Part shown: one piece after another, positions 24,353 through 33,539 of the stretch
Position numbering within the stretch: position 1 is the stretch's first letter
Layout of the letters: every line of letters begins with the position of its first letter
Assembly: GCA_024682395.1 (NCBI GenBank)
Contig: JAIKZH010000086.1
Location: 1-38,704 of the forward strand
DNA length: 38,704 nucleotides
From: Bacteroidaceae bacterium
GTDB lineage: Bacteria; Bacteroidota; Bacteroidia; Bacteroidales; Bacteroidaceae
Direction of reading: 5' to 3'
Made by a program: the position numbers and the translations under genes
Notes under the pieces: model-generated
What the model saw: only the letters and a program-made list of their open reading frames with translations
What the model was told of the DNA's origin: nothing
Databases searched by the model: none

Positions 24353-27300
24353 TTATGCTTCATCATCTGTTTCTTGGATTTTACGTCCAAGAACAAGATA
24401 TGCTGTAGGTGCTGCAATGAAGAGTGAAGAGCATGTACCAATAAGTACACCGAGGATCATTGCAAATGAGAAAGAACGAATGCTTTCACCACCGAAGATG
24501 AAGATACAAAGCAATACGATCAATGTTGAAACAGATGTATTGATCGTACGAGCAAGAGTTGAGTTCAATGATTGGTTGAAGATTTGTTGTTTATCACGTT
24601 TTGGATAAAGGTTCAATTCTTCACGAATTCTATCGAAGATAACCACCTTATCGTTGATTGAGTAACCGATTGCAGTAAGGATAGCACCGATAAATGTCTG
24701 GTCGATTTCGAGAGAGAAACCAATCCATCCATAGCATAATGAATATACACCAATGATTAGAACTGTATCGAGAGTCAATGCGATTACAGAACCTACAGAG
24801 AATGCAACATTACGGAATCGGATAAGGATATATACGAAGATAGCAACAAGAGCAAGGATAACAGACCATATAGCTCCGTATGTTATATCTTCAGCGATAG
24901 AAGGACCAACTTTCTGAGAGCTGATGATTGATCCACCTTCACGTTCGTCACGGTTCTTAAAGTGATCAAAGCTAACACTCTTACCATCGATTTGTCCACC
25001 TTCTACAAGAGTTTCATAAATTACCTTCTCAATTTCTTCGTCAACATTCTGGCCATTCTCATTAATACGATAGTTTGTAGAGATACGAACCATCTTCTTT
25101 TCAGTACCAAGGGCAAGAACCTGAACAGTTACCTTGTCAACGTCTTTTTCGTTAGCAATCTTAGCTTGGAAATTCTTATCCAAAGCAGATTGAATTGCTT
25201 CAGAAGACACCTCGTTTACGAATTCAACTTTATAGTTACGACCTCCAGTGAAATCGATTGACTGACTAAGACCACGTACAAACAAAGAAGCGATACTTAC
25301 TAAAAGAGCAACTCCGAATACTGCAAATGATATCTTATATGAGCTCATGAACTTAAACTTAGTTCCTTGCATCATATTCTTTGAGAATGGAGTAGTAAAT
25401 GTCAAATCAGTCCACTTATCGCGGTTGAGGAAGTGTTCATAAACGATACGAGTTAACAATACTGCAGTAAAGAATGAACAAACGATACCGATGATGAGGG
25501 TTGTAGCGAATCCCTTGATTGGACCTGTTCCGAAGAAGAACAAGATAGCACCAGTGATGATTGATGTTACGTTAGAGTCCAAGATTGCAGAGAATGCGTT
25601 GCTATAACCATCAGCGATTGCGCTTTTGAGTTTCTTACCGCCCTTAAGTTCTTCCTTAGTACGTTCGTAGATAAGCACATTAGCATCGACCGCCATACCC
25701 AAAGTAAGTACCATACCGGCAATACCAGACATTGTAAGTGCAGCCTGCAATGATGTGAGTATTCCTAATGTGAAGAAGAAGTTCAGCAAGAGAGCACAGT
25801 TTGCAACCATACCTGAACGCAAGCCATACATCAAGCACATATAAACCATCAATACTACGAATGCAATGATGAATGACAAGAAACCTGCTTTAATTGATTC
25901 TTCACCAAGAGATGGACCAACGATATCTTCCTGTACGATTTGTGTTGGAGCAGGCATCTTACCTGACTGAAGCACGTTTGCAAGGTCTTTTGTATCGTCA
26001 ATAGTAAAAGAACCACTAATCTGAGTGTTTCCACCATCAATCTTGCCTCTTACATTAGGAGCACTATATACTACGTTATCAAGAACGATAGCCACGCAGT
26101 GACCAACATTAGCTTCAGTAAGAGAAGCCCATTTACGTGAACCCTCAGCATTCATCTTCATGCTTACGACAGGGTTACCAAACTCGTCGAAATCACCTTT
26201 AGCTTCAGTTACGACTTCACCTTCGATTGGAGCACGTCCGTTAGTACCAGTTATACGTATTGCATAGAGGTCGAAGAGTTTACCAGTCTTATCGCGTTCG
26301 TCAGCCTTAACACCCCATTTGAGGCTTAAGTTAGCTGGTAAAATTTGTTTAGCAACTTCACTATTGAGCATTGCATTGATTTCAGCAGTATCTGAAGCAA
26401 GAGCAACAGCAACTAAACATCCTGAATTTACGTTAATTGGGTTAAGAACAGCAAAAAGAGGTCCGACTTCTTGAGCCAACTTCTTTTTATCAATCTTTTT
26501 GTTTCCTGAGTTAGCAATATCGTTAGCAGCTACTTTTGAAAGAAGGTTTTCTGCTGCTTTCTTAGCAGAATCATTCTTTTCAGTTTTAGCTTCAGCAACT
26601 TCTGCCTTGTTATCTTGAGCAGTAGAATCAGTTGCTACTGAATCATTGTCAACTACCAAACCATCACGGAGTGCAGTATTAAGTTGAACGAGCAATGGAG
26701 TAACCACTGGAGCATCGTAAGTCTCCCAGAACTCAAGGTTTGCACTACCCTGAAGGAGTTTACGTACACGTTCAGGTTCTTTAATACCAGGAAGTTCAAC
26801 GATGATACGTCCAGACTGACCTTCAACTTTCTGAATATTAGGCTGAACCACACCGAATCGGTCAATACGAGTACGAAGAACGACAAAAGCGTTATCTACG
26901 GCAGAATTTACTTCTTCGCGTAAAACCTTCTCAACTTCAGAATCAGTACTTGAAGAAGTTACTTTGCCATCCAATTGGAGGTTGGCAAAAATCTGAGCCA
27001 AGCGACCATTTGGTGCGTTCTTCTTAAAAGCTTTGACAAAAAGTGTGATAAAATCGTTCTGACTTTCTACAGCCTGTTTACTAGCCTCGTCAATTGACTT
27101 AACAAAAGCTGAATCTGTGCTGTGATTGGCCAAAGTTTTAACTACTTCAGGTACAGAAACTTCAAGCATTACGTTCATACCACCTTTAAGGTCCAAACCA
27201 AGACCTATTGAAGTTTCACGACATTGCTTTAGGTTATAACCGAGGTAGAAATTGTTTGTGTTTAGCGAATCCAGATAGACTTCAGCGTCTTCTTCACTCA

Positions 27301-27412
27301 TCTTAGATGCTTTGTTCTCGACATAGCTAGTAACAACAGAGAACGAAAGATAAAAGATGCAGACAAGTGTTAGCGCAATAGCTAAAAACTTAACAAATCC
27401 TTTGTTTTGCAT
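24353..27412 (-). CDS. secDF: Protein translocase SecDF fusion
   Basis: The 1019-residue protein joins SecD and SecF. An N-terminal membrane helix (7-30) is followed by LGLDLKGGMNV (71-81). The large periplasmic domain of SecD carries a Lys/Ala/Asp-rich low-complexity insert (about 252-315). Five membrane helices follow, with GMAVDANVLIYER (572-584, D576). The SecF half starts near 690, with SQSIDFTGG (about 716-724) and a second helix block with GYSINDKVVIFDRIREEL. SecDF uses the proton gradient to pull exported proteins through SecYEG. Fused SecDF is usual in Bacteroidetes. The promoter lies inside the end of the upstream gene. Confidence 0.97.
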   Translation of the reverse strand: MQNKGFVKFLAIALTLVCIFYLSFSVVTSYVENKASKMSEEDAEVYLDSLNTNNFYLGYNLKQCRETSIGLGLDLKGGMNVMLEVSVPEVVKTLANHSTDSAFVKSIDEASKQAVESQNDFITLFVKAFKKNAPNGRLAQIFANLQLDGKVTSSSTDSEVEKVLREEVNSAVDNAFVVLRTRIDRFGVVQPNIQKVEGQSGRIIVELPGIKEPERVRKLLQGSANLEFWETYDAPVVTPLLVQLNTALRDGLVVDNDSVATDSTAQDNKAEVAEAKTEKNDSAKKAAENLLSKVAANDIANSGNKKIDKKKLAQEVGPLFAVLNPINVNSGCLVAVALASDTAEINAMLNSEVAKQILPANLSLKWGVKADERDKTGKLFDLYAIRITGTNGRAPIEGEVVTEAKGDFDEFGNPVVSMKMNAEGSRKWASLTEANVGHCVAIVLDNVVYSAPNVRGKIDGGNTQISGSFTIDDTKDLANVLQSGKMPAPTQIVQEDIVGPSLGEESIKAGFLSFIIAFVVLMVYMCLMYGLRSGMVANCALLLNFFFTLGILTSLQAALTMSGIAGMVLTLGMAVDANVLIYERTKEELKGGKKLKSAIADGYSNAFSAILDSNVTSIITGAILFFFGTGPIKGFATTLIIGIVCSFFTAVLLTRIVYEHFLNRDKWTDLTFTTPFSKNMMQGTKFKFMSSYKISFAVFGVALLVSIASLFVRGLSQSIDFTGGRNYKVEFVNEVSSEAIQSALDKNFQAKIANEKDVDKVTVQVLALGTEKKMVRISTNYRINENGQNVDEEIEKVIYETLVEGGQIDGKSVSFDHFKNRDEREGGSIISSQKVGPSIAEDITYGAIWSVILALVAIFVYILIRFRNVAFSVGSVIALTLDTVLIIGVYSLCYGWIGFSLEIDQTFIGAILTAIGYSINDKVVIFDRIREELNLYPKRDKQQIFNQSLNSTLARTINTSVSTLIVLLCIFIFGGESIRSFSFAMILGVLIGTCSSLFIAAPTAYLVLGRKIQETDDEA

Positions 27413-27559
27413 TGTTGTAAAATAATTTAATTATAGTTTTATTGTTTATTGTTTTTTAATTCGTTGAAGGTGCTTTTAATACAATCTGACATTTGTCATT
27501 ATCATGATATAGCGCACAATAAAAATCAGCATGCACACAAAGTACACCCTTTCAAGTTC

Positions 27560-27592
27560 GCAAAGATAATGCTTTTTTTGTAATTATTGCAA
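27560..27592 (-). promoter_or_regulatory. Probable secDF promoter
   Basis: On the minus strand TATCTTTGC (27568-27560) forms a perfect -7 box, with a TTG (27592-27590) 21 bases upstream. The -33 part lies within the last codons of the preceding gene (stop at 27584). The leader to the ATG at 27412 would be about 140 bases. I see no other feature in that gap. Confidence 0.55.
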
Positions 27593-28693
27593 TTCTAATG
27601 AACAAAAAATAGGATAATGGTCACTTTCACGTATAGATTTATCAACTTTTGCTTTGTATGGTGTAATGTTTTCAGATATTAAGATATTATCTATACGAAA
27701 ATACATATGATTTCTATTGTATGTGATTCCCAGTCCGTTACCGGTTCTTGTGTATGCATCGTTGAGGTGTCGGGTCAGTTTTTGATGGGCATAGGAAATA
27801 GGTGAATCATTAAAATCACCACAAACAATAATATATGGACATGTGATATTATTGATTATCTCAACAAGCGTGTCAACCTGTTGGCTTCTTTTTGCATTTG
27901 CATTCTCTAATTTGTCGATCAGTAGTGATAATGACTCATCCCATCGTGCACCATTCTGCAAGGTATCAGCATGTTGACCATAATTATGATAATCAGCAGT
28001 TTCCTTCACCATCTCGTTGAAGGTTTCACGTTCATCGCGAGTAAATCTATAAGATTCCAAATGATTATTGATTATAGCAATTGTATCGCCATTATCGTAC
28101 AAAATCTTAAATATACAACTTGAGTTATAGGTGTCAGGATAGTTTATAGGTTCGGCACTTATTATCGGATACTTAGACAATACGGCAAGTAATGGAGTTT
28201 TTTCATTGTCGCACATGATATACGGATATGCTTCATGTAAGATCATTTGAACCGAATCGTCATTAAAACCTTCGATTTCCTGAAGGCACAAGATATCGGC
28301 ATCTATGTTTACAATATAATTCAGCACATCGTTGTCCTTCCAACTTTTCTGCAGATACCCGAAACCATATGTGTTATACGACATAAATCTTACTGCATTT
28401 TTCGGTGGTTTCGCAACAAATGGATTAATCGGACAGTATGCTCTCAATGCACTTGCACAAATAATTAGAGCGACAATACTTAATAAAGAATATTTGTATT
28501 TAAATACAAGCCATATAGGAATAAACAAGATTGTAAAGAATAAAGGCGCAGGCAATAACATGCCAAGGATTGACATATGCGGACAATCATGAGGACTTAT
28601 ATACTGTGCATATGAGCACAATATAAGGGCTAAGATTGAAATTATATTCAATATTAGCAAAATCCACGTAATTGTCTTCTTCACATATCTCAT
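27584..28693 (-). CDS. Membrane-anchored endonuclease/exonuclease/phosphatase-fold protein
   Basis: The 369-residue protein has three N-terminal membrane helices (about 8-30, 45-65 and 68-88), then an EEP-fold hydrolase. Motifs are MSYNTYG (104-110, N107), LCLQEIEGF (135-143, E139), the NNHLES segment near 215, GDFND (292-296) and RESDHYP (355-361, D358 and H359). These are the metal and catalytic residues of the DNase I / sphingomyelinase / inositol phosphatase superfamily. The catalytic domain probably faces the periplasm, and the substrate (nucleic acid, phosphoester or lipid) cannot be told. It starts three bases after the rhomboid stop, a strongly coupled pair that I believe recurs in Bacteroidales. 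Confidence 0.86.
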   Translation of the reverse strand: MRYVKKTITWILLILNIISILALILCSYAQYISPHDCPHMSILGMLLPAPLFFTILFIPIWLVFKYKYSLLSIVALIICASALRAYCPINPFVAKPPKNAVRFMSYNTYGFGYLQKSWKDNDVLNYIVNIDADILCLQEIEGFNDDSVQMILHEAYPYIMCDNEKTPLLAVLSKYPIISAEPINYPDTYNSSCIFKILYDNGDTIAIINNHLESYRFTRDERETFNEMVKETADYHNYGQHADTLQNGARWDESLSLLIDKLENANAKRSQQVDTLVEIINNITCPYIIVCGDFNDSPISYAHQKLTRHLNDAYTRTGNGLGITYNRNHMYFRIDNILISENITPYKAKVDKSIRESDHYPIFCSLELQ

Positions 28694-28696
28694 CGT

Positions 28697-29533
28697 TTAT
28701 TTCTTATTAGCATTAAAAAGTGTTTGTTTTTCTTCGTCAGTAAGACTCTCATATCCAGATTTACGTATTTTGTCTAATATCTCGTCAATCTGGGCATTTC
28801 TTCGATTACGTTCCTCATTGTATTGGTAGTCGCGACTACGTTCGTCACGTGCATATTCATTACGATTATATTCAACCTTCATGGTTGGACGAGTTGTAGT
28901 ATTCTGCCATTTATTATAATTTGTGGAAGACTTAGACTTAAAGCTACCCATACCTTTATATCCCATAAGTTTCCAAGTAAGGAAATACACAAAACCGACA
29001 GCGAGACCTCCCAAGTGAGCTAAATGGGCGACATTATCACGAGAGAAGAAAGCAGCGAAAATCTCGATTATGATATAACCAGCTATAACAAATTTTGCTT
29101 TTATTGGTACCGGAACCGGGAAAATAATCATCCTTTCGTTAGGGAAAAGCATGCCGAAGGCCAACAGAATACCATATACTGCGCCACTGGCACCTACAGT
29201 CATTGAATAAGGGTTGATAAGTCCGGCTAATTGTCCCAATTCCTGAAAGACAGCAGCCCCGATACCACAGATGAAGTAGTATATTAAGAATCGTTTTGTA
29301 CCCCACACCATTTCTATATGTCTGCCAAACATCCACAGAGCAAACATATTAAAGAAAATATGCATTGTACCTCCGTGCATAAACATATAAGTTATTAACT
29401 GAAATGGTTGGAATCGTCCCAATGGATCAAATATATAGTAAAGAGCGCATATACTGTCCAACGGAAAAATCAGACATATTAAATATGCTATTATGTTGAT
29501 TGCCAACAAATATTTTACAGCATTTGTCATCAT
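28697..29533 (-). CDS. Rhomboid family intramembrane serine protease
   Basis: The 278-residue protein has six membrane helices and the rhomboid signatures: H53 and H58 in YMFMHGGTMHIFFN (49-62), the catalytic serine S116 in GASGAVYG (114-121) and the histidine partner H173 in HLAHLGG. A charged cytosolic tail of about 85 residues (190-278), rich in Arg, Asn and Tyr, follows. Rhomboids cut membrane proteins inside or near their helix. The natural substrate is unknown. It is the first gene of a pair with the EEP-fold gene, three bases apart. A possible -7 box, TAATTTTG on the minus strand at 29616-29609, lies upstream. Confidence 0.93.
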   Translation of the reverse strand: MMTNAVKYLLAINIIAYLICLIFPLDSICALYYIFDPLGRFQPFQLITYMFMHGGTMHIFFNMFALWMFGRHIEMVWGTKRFLIYYFICGIGAAVFQELGQLAGLINPYSMTVGASGAVYGILLAFGMLFPNERMIIFPVPVPIKAKFVIAGYIIIEIFAAFFSRDNVAHLAHLGGLAVGFVYFLTWKLMGYKGMGSFKSKSSTNYNKWQNTTTRPTMKVEYNRNEYARDERSRDYQYNEERNRRNAQIDEILDKIRKSGYESLTDEEKQTLFNANKK

Positions 29534-29703
29534 AAGTTATTCAGATTTCGTTTTAGATTAAATATGATAAATACTTAGCACATCGTTGTAAAATGACATA
29601 CACGAATGCAAAATTACCGAAATTATCCGATTATTTATCATAACCCACCCATTAATTATCAAAATTTTATATGTTTTTAGCAGAATTCAACATCTTTATA
29701 CTA

Positions 29704-29733
29704 AAACAACAAGCCGAAAACGACTTGTTGTTT
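29704..29733 (-). terminator. Hairpin downstream of the 29791-30465 gene, likely terminator
   Basis: Ten-base arms (29704-29713 and 29724-29733) of AAACAACAAG type pair perfectly around a ten-base loop. On the minus strand the stem ends in a T-run. It is 58 bases past the stop of the exported-protein gene and upstream of the rhomboid promoter. Confidence 0.55.
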
Positions 29734-29741
29734 AGGAAACG

Positions 29742-29785
29742 AGGTGACGGAGTATTGAGAATTGATAATTGTAACTCCGTTGCCA
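29742..29785. repeat. Partial member of the AATTGATAATT hairpin repeat family
   Basis: ACGGAGT (29747-29753) and ACTCCGT (29774-29780) pair around an ATTGAGAATTGATAATTGTA-like interior, and outer bases GGTG/CCAC-like nearly extend the stem. The interior is the same AATTGAGAATTGATAATT phrase seen in the arrays at 34712 and 35691. It lies just past the stop of the exported-protein gene. Confidence 0.5.
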
Positions 29786-29790
29786 CGATT

Positions 29791-30465
29791 TTATTTATAA
29801 GCCCCCACTATGTCAAGGATATTTAGTGGATTTGATTTCATCATTTTCATACTGAATTCATCACTTTTAATGTATTCCACTACCTTTGGGAAGCGTTCAA
29901 AGCATAAACGTAAACCACCCTTTGCGCCAATAGTTAATTTATCAGAAGGGTTCCAGTATGGGATAACGACCTCGTCACCCTCAAGACAATAGAGATACGT
30001 AATGGTAGATATCTTTGAAGATACAACATCATTAAATGAACGATATGTTATAAAGTCAGATGCTTCAGAGACTAATCCATAAACACCTTTTTGCTTATAT
30101 ATAACAGCAATAAAGCACTTAGTCTTACCATGTTTCATGTTTTTAGGTCTTGTGCAGTTCTTCATAATATATGCAGACAAGAACTCAGAGTCTCCTTCTT
30201 TGGTTTTAATGACCAGTTTCTTAGAATCGTTGGCAGAATACTCAACACCTTCCCCATCTGGCTTTGACGCAATTTTCAAACTAACCATATTGTGCAAATG
30301 AGTTGGTCCATCTGAGATTGTTTTTGTTTTGTAATCAACCATATACCCAGAGACTGTTGTTCCATCGAGCAATGTGAGGGTACACTTTAAATTTTTGTCT
30401 AACTTTGCCATTGCGGCATTCACTACAAATGTAATTAATGCAATAAATAATACAACCTTTTTCAT
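29791..30465 (-). CDS. Exported protein of unknown function
   Basis: The 224-residue protein has a clear signal peptide with a cut near NAAMAK (16-21). The mature part opens with a beta-rich segment (CTLTLLDGTTVSGYMVDY) that looks like an SHOCT/LSm-like or plug-type strand pattern, then KLVIKTKEGDSE and a C-terminal helical region with ERFPKVVEYIKSDEF. It has no lipobox cysteine, so it should be periplasmic or secreted. I do not recognise a family. The gene stands alone between a repeat and the nucleotidyltransferase genes. Confidence 0.65.
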   Translation of the reverse strand: MKKVVLFIALITFVVNAAMAKLDKNLKCTLTLLDGTTVSGYMVDYKTKTISDGPTHLHNMVSLKIASKPDGEGVEYSANDSKKLVIKTKEGDSEFLSAYIMKNCTRPKNMKHGKTKCFIAVIYKQKGVYGLVSEASDFITYRSFNDVVSSKISTITYLYCLEGDEVVIPYWNPSDKLTIGAKGGLRLCFERFPKVVEYIKSDEFSMKMMKSNPLNILDIVGAYK

Positions 30466-30564
30466 GTAATAATTGTTTTTAAAATTAAAAAAATAATACT
30501 TATTTTATGTATAAATAATCACCTTTTAACTTAAATATTGATCCCTGAGGATATTACTTTGTAA

Positions 30565-30636
30565 CAGGCAACAGAGTTGCAATTGATAATTCATAATTGA
30601 CAATTGATAATCGTGGCGCTTTAGCGCCATTTTCTC
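30565..30636. repeat. AATTGATAATT repeat that supplies the stop codon of the upstream gene
   Basis: An AATTGATAATT-type tract (30581-30611) is followed by the hairpin TGGCGC-TTTA-GCGCCA (30614-30629). That hairpin contains the TAA stop of the NTP_transf_5 gene, read on the minus strand at 30623-30621. The phrase order, AATTG tract next to a short G+C-rich hairpin, is that of the arrays at 34712 and 35691, though with other stem bases. The repeat may have landed at and reshaped the end of the gene. Confidence 0.55.
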
Positions 30637-31577
30637 CACACCCAATGAGCGATTTTCCACGGATATAACCACACCATTTCAGAGAGGGGTCTGTAATGAT
30701 ATTTGTGAGGTTGACAAAGTAGGAATTCATCGGCAAGACCTAAATCATTCTTTAGTCTATACATCAAGAATGCAATATATTTTTCAAGTCCAAGTTCTTT
30801 AAAGAATAGATATGCGTTTTGACGTTCCTCGTCTGTTGTTTGCTTCAACAGATAATAATAATCAGTCAGTTGTTTTAGGGTGACATTACCTTCATAAATA
30901 TGCTTATATAGGTGTACGGCAAGATACACAAGATTAAATTTGATGGTTGGAACGGCAAAGCCCTTTTCTGTCATATTAGAAAACTGAGCATCAGTTTCCT
31001 CATTGAAGAATCGTTGCAGTTTTGCATCTTTTATTGGGTTATACAACCATGCAGGAATATAATGAATCTCAACGGCTACATCCTTAAAGAAATCCACTTC
31101 CGCATGATGATTAACTATATGATGAACGTTCCAATTATCTTTCAGCAATGCCAATACTTTATTTCGTCCGCCTTCGACCCACAAGTCGATATCACCACAA
31201 TTTCTGACAGAAGGATTTGGGTACATCAACGCACATCCTTGTCCTTTAAGCAGACAAGTTCTGAATCCATGTTCAGCAAATATTTTTGTAAGTTGAGCAA
31301 CTCGCTTGTCATGTTGTTTATTCAGTTCTTCCAATACCAATTTCTGTCCACACCATTCAAAACGCAAATCCTCATATTTAGGAGAATCCAACTCGATACT
31401 CATATCAGGATTCTTCTCATATAGGGATTCCAATCCTTCGCATGTCTGAACAGGAACAGCCTGTGAATAAGAAAGTTTTATTACTTCCTCCCAATCAATA
31501 CTATCTGGTAATGATAAATCAGTTTCATTACCAAGTGCTATACGTTGTAATTTATAAAGAATTTCTATTGATTGCAT
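30621..31577 (-). CDS. NTP_transf_5 nucleotidyltransferase-like protein
   Basis: The 318-residue protein carries the core of the NTP_transf_5 family (PF14907): LLKGQGCALMYPNPS (109-123), then RNCGDIDLWV (125-134) with the metal-binding pair D129 and D131. This is a member of the DNA polymerase beta-like nucleotidyltransferase superfamily, common in polysaccharide and secondary-metabolite loci. Its reaction is not established. It begins directly after the stop of the cytidylyltransferase gene, with no gap. The last residues are basic and aromatic (WVWRKWR), and the stop lies in a repeat hairpin, so the native C-terminus may have been altered. A paralogue lies at 33540. Confidence 0.83.
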   Translation of the reverse strand: MQSIEILYKLQRIALGNETDLSLPDSIDWEEVIKLSYSQAVPVQTCEGLESLYEKNPDMSIELDSPKYEDLRFEWCGQKLVLEELNKQHDKRVAQLTKIFAEHGFRTCLLKGQGCALMYPNPSVRNCGDIDLWVEGGRNKVLALLKDNWNVHHIVNHHAEVDFFKDVAVEIHYIPAWLYNPIKDAKLQRFFNEETDAQFSNMTEKGFAVPTIKFNLVYLAVHLYKHIYEGNVTLKQLTDYYYLLKQTTDEERQNAYLFFKELGLEKYIAFLMYRLKNDLGLADEFLLCQPHKYHYRPLSEMVWLYPWKIAHWVWRKWR

Positions 31578-31982
31578 TTACTTACTTCTTGAATATTCAC
31601 GGAGTAACGTCGAAGAAATACCTTCTGTTCTTGGAATTGTGACCACTTCTTTTCCATGAGCCTTACACCATTCTACTGCACGTTGGAAACCTGCATGACA
31701 TTGGTCTGGGCCTTTAGCAAATACATCAAAATCGATATTCTGAATATCAACATCAACATCCTCGTAGGTAACAACTTCATCAACATATTTTATTGAAGCG
31801 ACCATAAACATACGTTCTTCGGTAGTATAAACCATGTGGGTATTTGGTTTATATTTCAAGATGGAATCACCATCTTGTACCGCAACTATTAGATGGTCCC
31901 CTAATTCTTTTGCATGTTTAAAAAGAAGAATATGTCCGATATGTAACATATCATAGACCCCGACTGTAAGTATTTTTCTCAT
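31578..31982 (-). CDS. TagD-like cytidylyltransferase
   Basis: The 134-residue protein is a compact member of the glycerol-3-phosphate cytidylyltransferase family. It has the intact HxGH motif as HIGH (14-17) within VGVYDMLHIGHILL, a KYKP segment near 44-47, and the C-terminal TEGISSTLLRE loop corresponding to ISTT. It should make a CDP-alcohol (or ADP analogue) from a phosphate alcohol; the exact substrate is unknown. It differs from the other cytidylyltransferase in the window (17014), where the motif is HSNH. The next gene starts with no gap, so the pair is translated together. The lipoprotein gene ends about 40 bases upstream. Confidence 0.85.
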   Translation of the reverse strand: MRKILTVGVYDMLHIGHILLFKHAKELGDHLIVAVQDGDSILKYKPNTHMVYTTEERMFMVASIKYVDEVVTYEDVDVDIQNIDFDVFAKGPDQCHAGFQRAVEWCKAHGKEVVTIPRTEGISSTLLREYSRSK

Positions 31983-32023
31983 TATATTAGTCTTTGAAAA
32001 TAAAATACACTAAATTTAAATGC

Positions 32024-33430
32024 TTATTCATCAAAGGCAATCCAGCCATATTGTGTATTGGCATCAAAGGCATCATCAATATGTTTGGTCAGTTTTATCG
32101 CCACTTCTTTCGTTGAAATCACAGGTTTTGCGTTGCCTTTTGCATATTTCCATTCATAATCAATATGAATATCTTCATCGTCAGAATCAAGATACTCACG
32201 AGATTCAGTGGCTTTTTCTACAACCTGACTGTTTGAAAGTTTGAAGGCATCAATAATTTCTATGTTCTTATGACTGAATAAGATATAGAAGATGTCCTGA
32301 TAAATCTTGTATGAAGTATATATGTCACCACTGCATACCAATTTAGGCACACCGTTCTTACATGTGAATAATGCCATGAACAACATTCCATCCTCACTGG
32401 AACTCTTTAGGAGAATCTCATCACAATCGTCGGCATCAATATCAATCTTCCTATACGATTCAGGTAATGGGGTTTCCTCATTGAAACATTTTTCCCATAT
32501 TTTAAAGAATGCTTCCTTTGGCGCAGGGAGGGAGTCGTCGTTATAATCCACATAGTTATAATATGATGAATAAAACTCATTATACAACTTATCCTTCTTT
32601 GTATAAATAACACCGAAAGATGAAGACTCTGGAGCAAATTCAGAAAAGAACAGTTTTAGTCCGTTCTTATCACGTACTGCAATCTGCACATGCACTGGCA
32701 CATACTCGCCTTCATCATCGACATGCCATGAAGGACCTTCGCCCGGCCACACCTTGGCATAGTCTTCATAGATATAGGTTTTATCTCCGTCTTGTAGCAC
32801 TCTAACAGCCAGACAAGAGTCTTTTCCTGGGACAAATTGGGCTGTATAAAGATTTGCCTTTCCTCCATCTATGGAAGCACATTTACGGCTTGCTGTAATC
32901 TTGTTTTTATATTTAGCCTCCAGTTTTGTTCTCAAGTCGGCAGGCATCTTTTCGTTCTGTCCGGTAGTATTCTTAACATCGACAACAGTATTATTGTCGA
33001 GAAATTTCTGGGTCACAGCATAATAGAAACCACTCAGTTTATGTTTATGTGGTTCAAGCTGGAACAATACTCCAGGCATATGAGACTCGTATTTAGGTAT
33101 ATATATAAGTTCGCCCTTACCAGCCTTACCGATTTGACGCTTTTTATATTTTATACCGATTCGCTCGTTTCCATCGAACAAAACAGAATAATTCTTTACA
33201 TATTTACTTCTGCTGATTGAATCCTCGTCGGATTCGTAAATATAAATACAACTACCGCGTTCAGTACAATAAACTGGCACAATCTGAGAGAAATCAACAC
33301 TATCGTCAGCTATTGAATCCTTAATGTTTAAGGCTGTATCAATAGAATCATTTTCATTCTGCCCTTGAGTTCCGTTGCCATTACAAGCACCAAGAACAAT
33401 CAAAACCATTAAATAAAGTAATTTTTTCAT
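32024..33430 (-). CDS. Large lipoprotein of unknown function
   Basis: The 468-residue protein has a textbook lipobox, LGAC with C16, after a basic and hydrophobic signal, followed by a Gly/Asn/Asp-rich linker (17-45). The mature part has beta-strand-rich segments (SCIYIYESDED, YIYEDYAKVW, KLFFSEFAPESS), an acidic central region (ESYRKIDIDADDCDEILLK) that looks EF-hand-like in spacing, and a C-terminal helical end. I recognise no family or catalytic motif. It lies upstream of the cytidylyltransferase and NTP_transf_5 genes on the same strand, with 41 bases between, and may share their transcript. Its role in surface polysaccharide handling is only a guess from that position. Confidence 0.65.
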   Translation of the reverse strand: MKKLLYLMVLIVLGACNGNGTQGQNENDSIDTALNIKDSIADDSVDFSQIVPVYCTERGSCIYIYESDEDSISRSKYVKNYSVLFDGNERIGIKYKKRQIGKAGKGELIYIPKYESHMPGVLFQLEPHKHKLSGFYYAVTQKFLDNNTVVDVKNTTGQNEKMPADLRTKLEAKYKNKITASRKCASIDGGKANLYTAQFVPGKDSCLAVRVLQDGDKTYIYEDYAKVWPGEGPSWHVDDEGEYVPVHVQIAVRDKNGLKLFFSEFAPESSSFGVIYTKKDKLYNEFYSSYYNYVDYNDDSLPAPKEAFFKIWEKCFNEETPLPESYRKIDIDADDCDEILLKSSSEDGMLFMALFTCKNGVPKLVCSGDIYTSYKIYQDIFYILFSHKNIEIIDAFKLSNSQVVEKATESREYLDSDDEDIHIDYEWKYAKGNAKPVISTKEVAIKLTKHIDDAFDANTQYGWIAFDE

Positions 33431-33539
33431 AGTGATTAATTATATTTTATTGATTATACTTTTTATTGTTTCGTTCTGTTATAAAATAACTTTCAACCAG
33501 TTAGGGTTATGTAAAATCCCTTCTCTGTTAATGTAGCTT

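Noticed and set aside
29704-29733. Hairpin as part of the repeat family rather than a terminator
   Set aside because: Its arms and loop lack the AATTG or AGAAATCT phrases, while its T-run and place after a stop fit a terminator.
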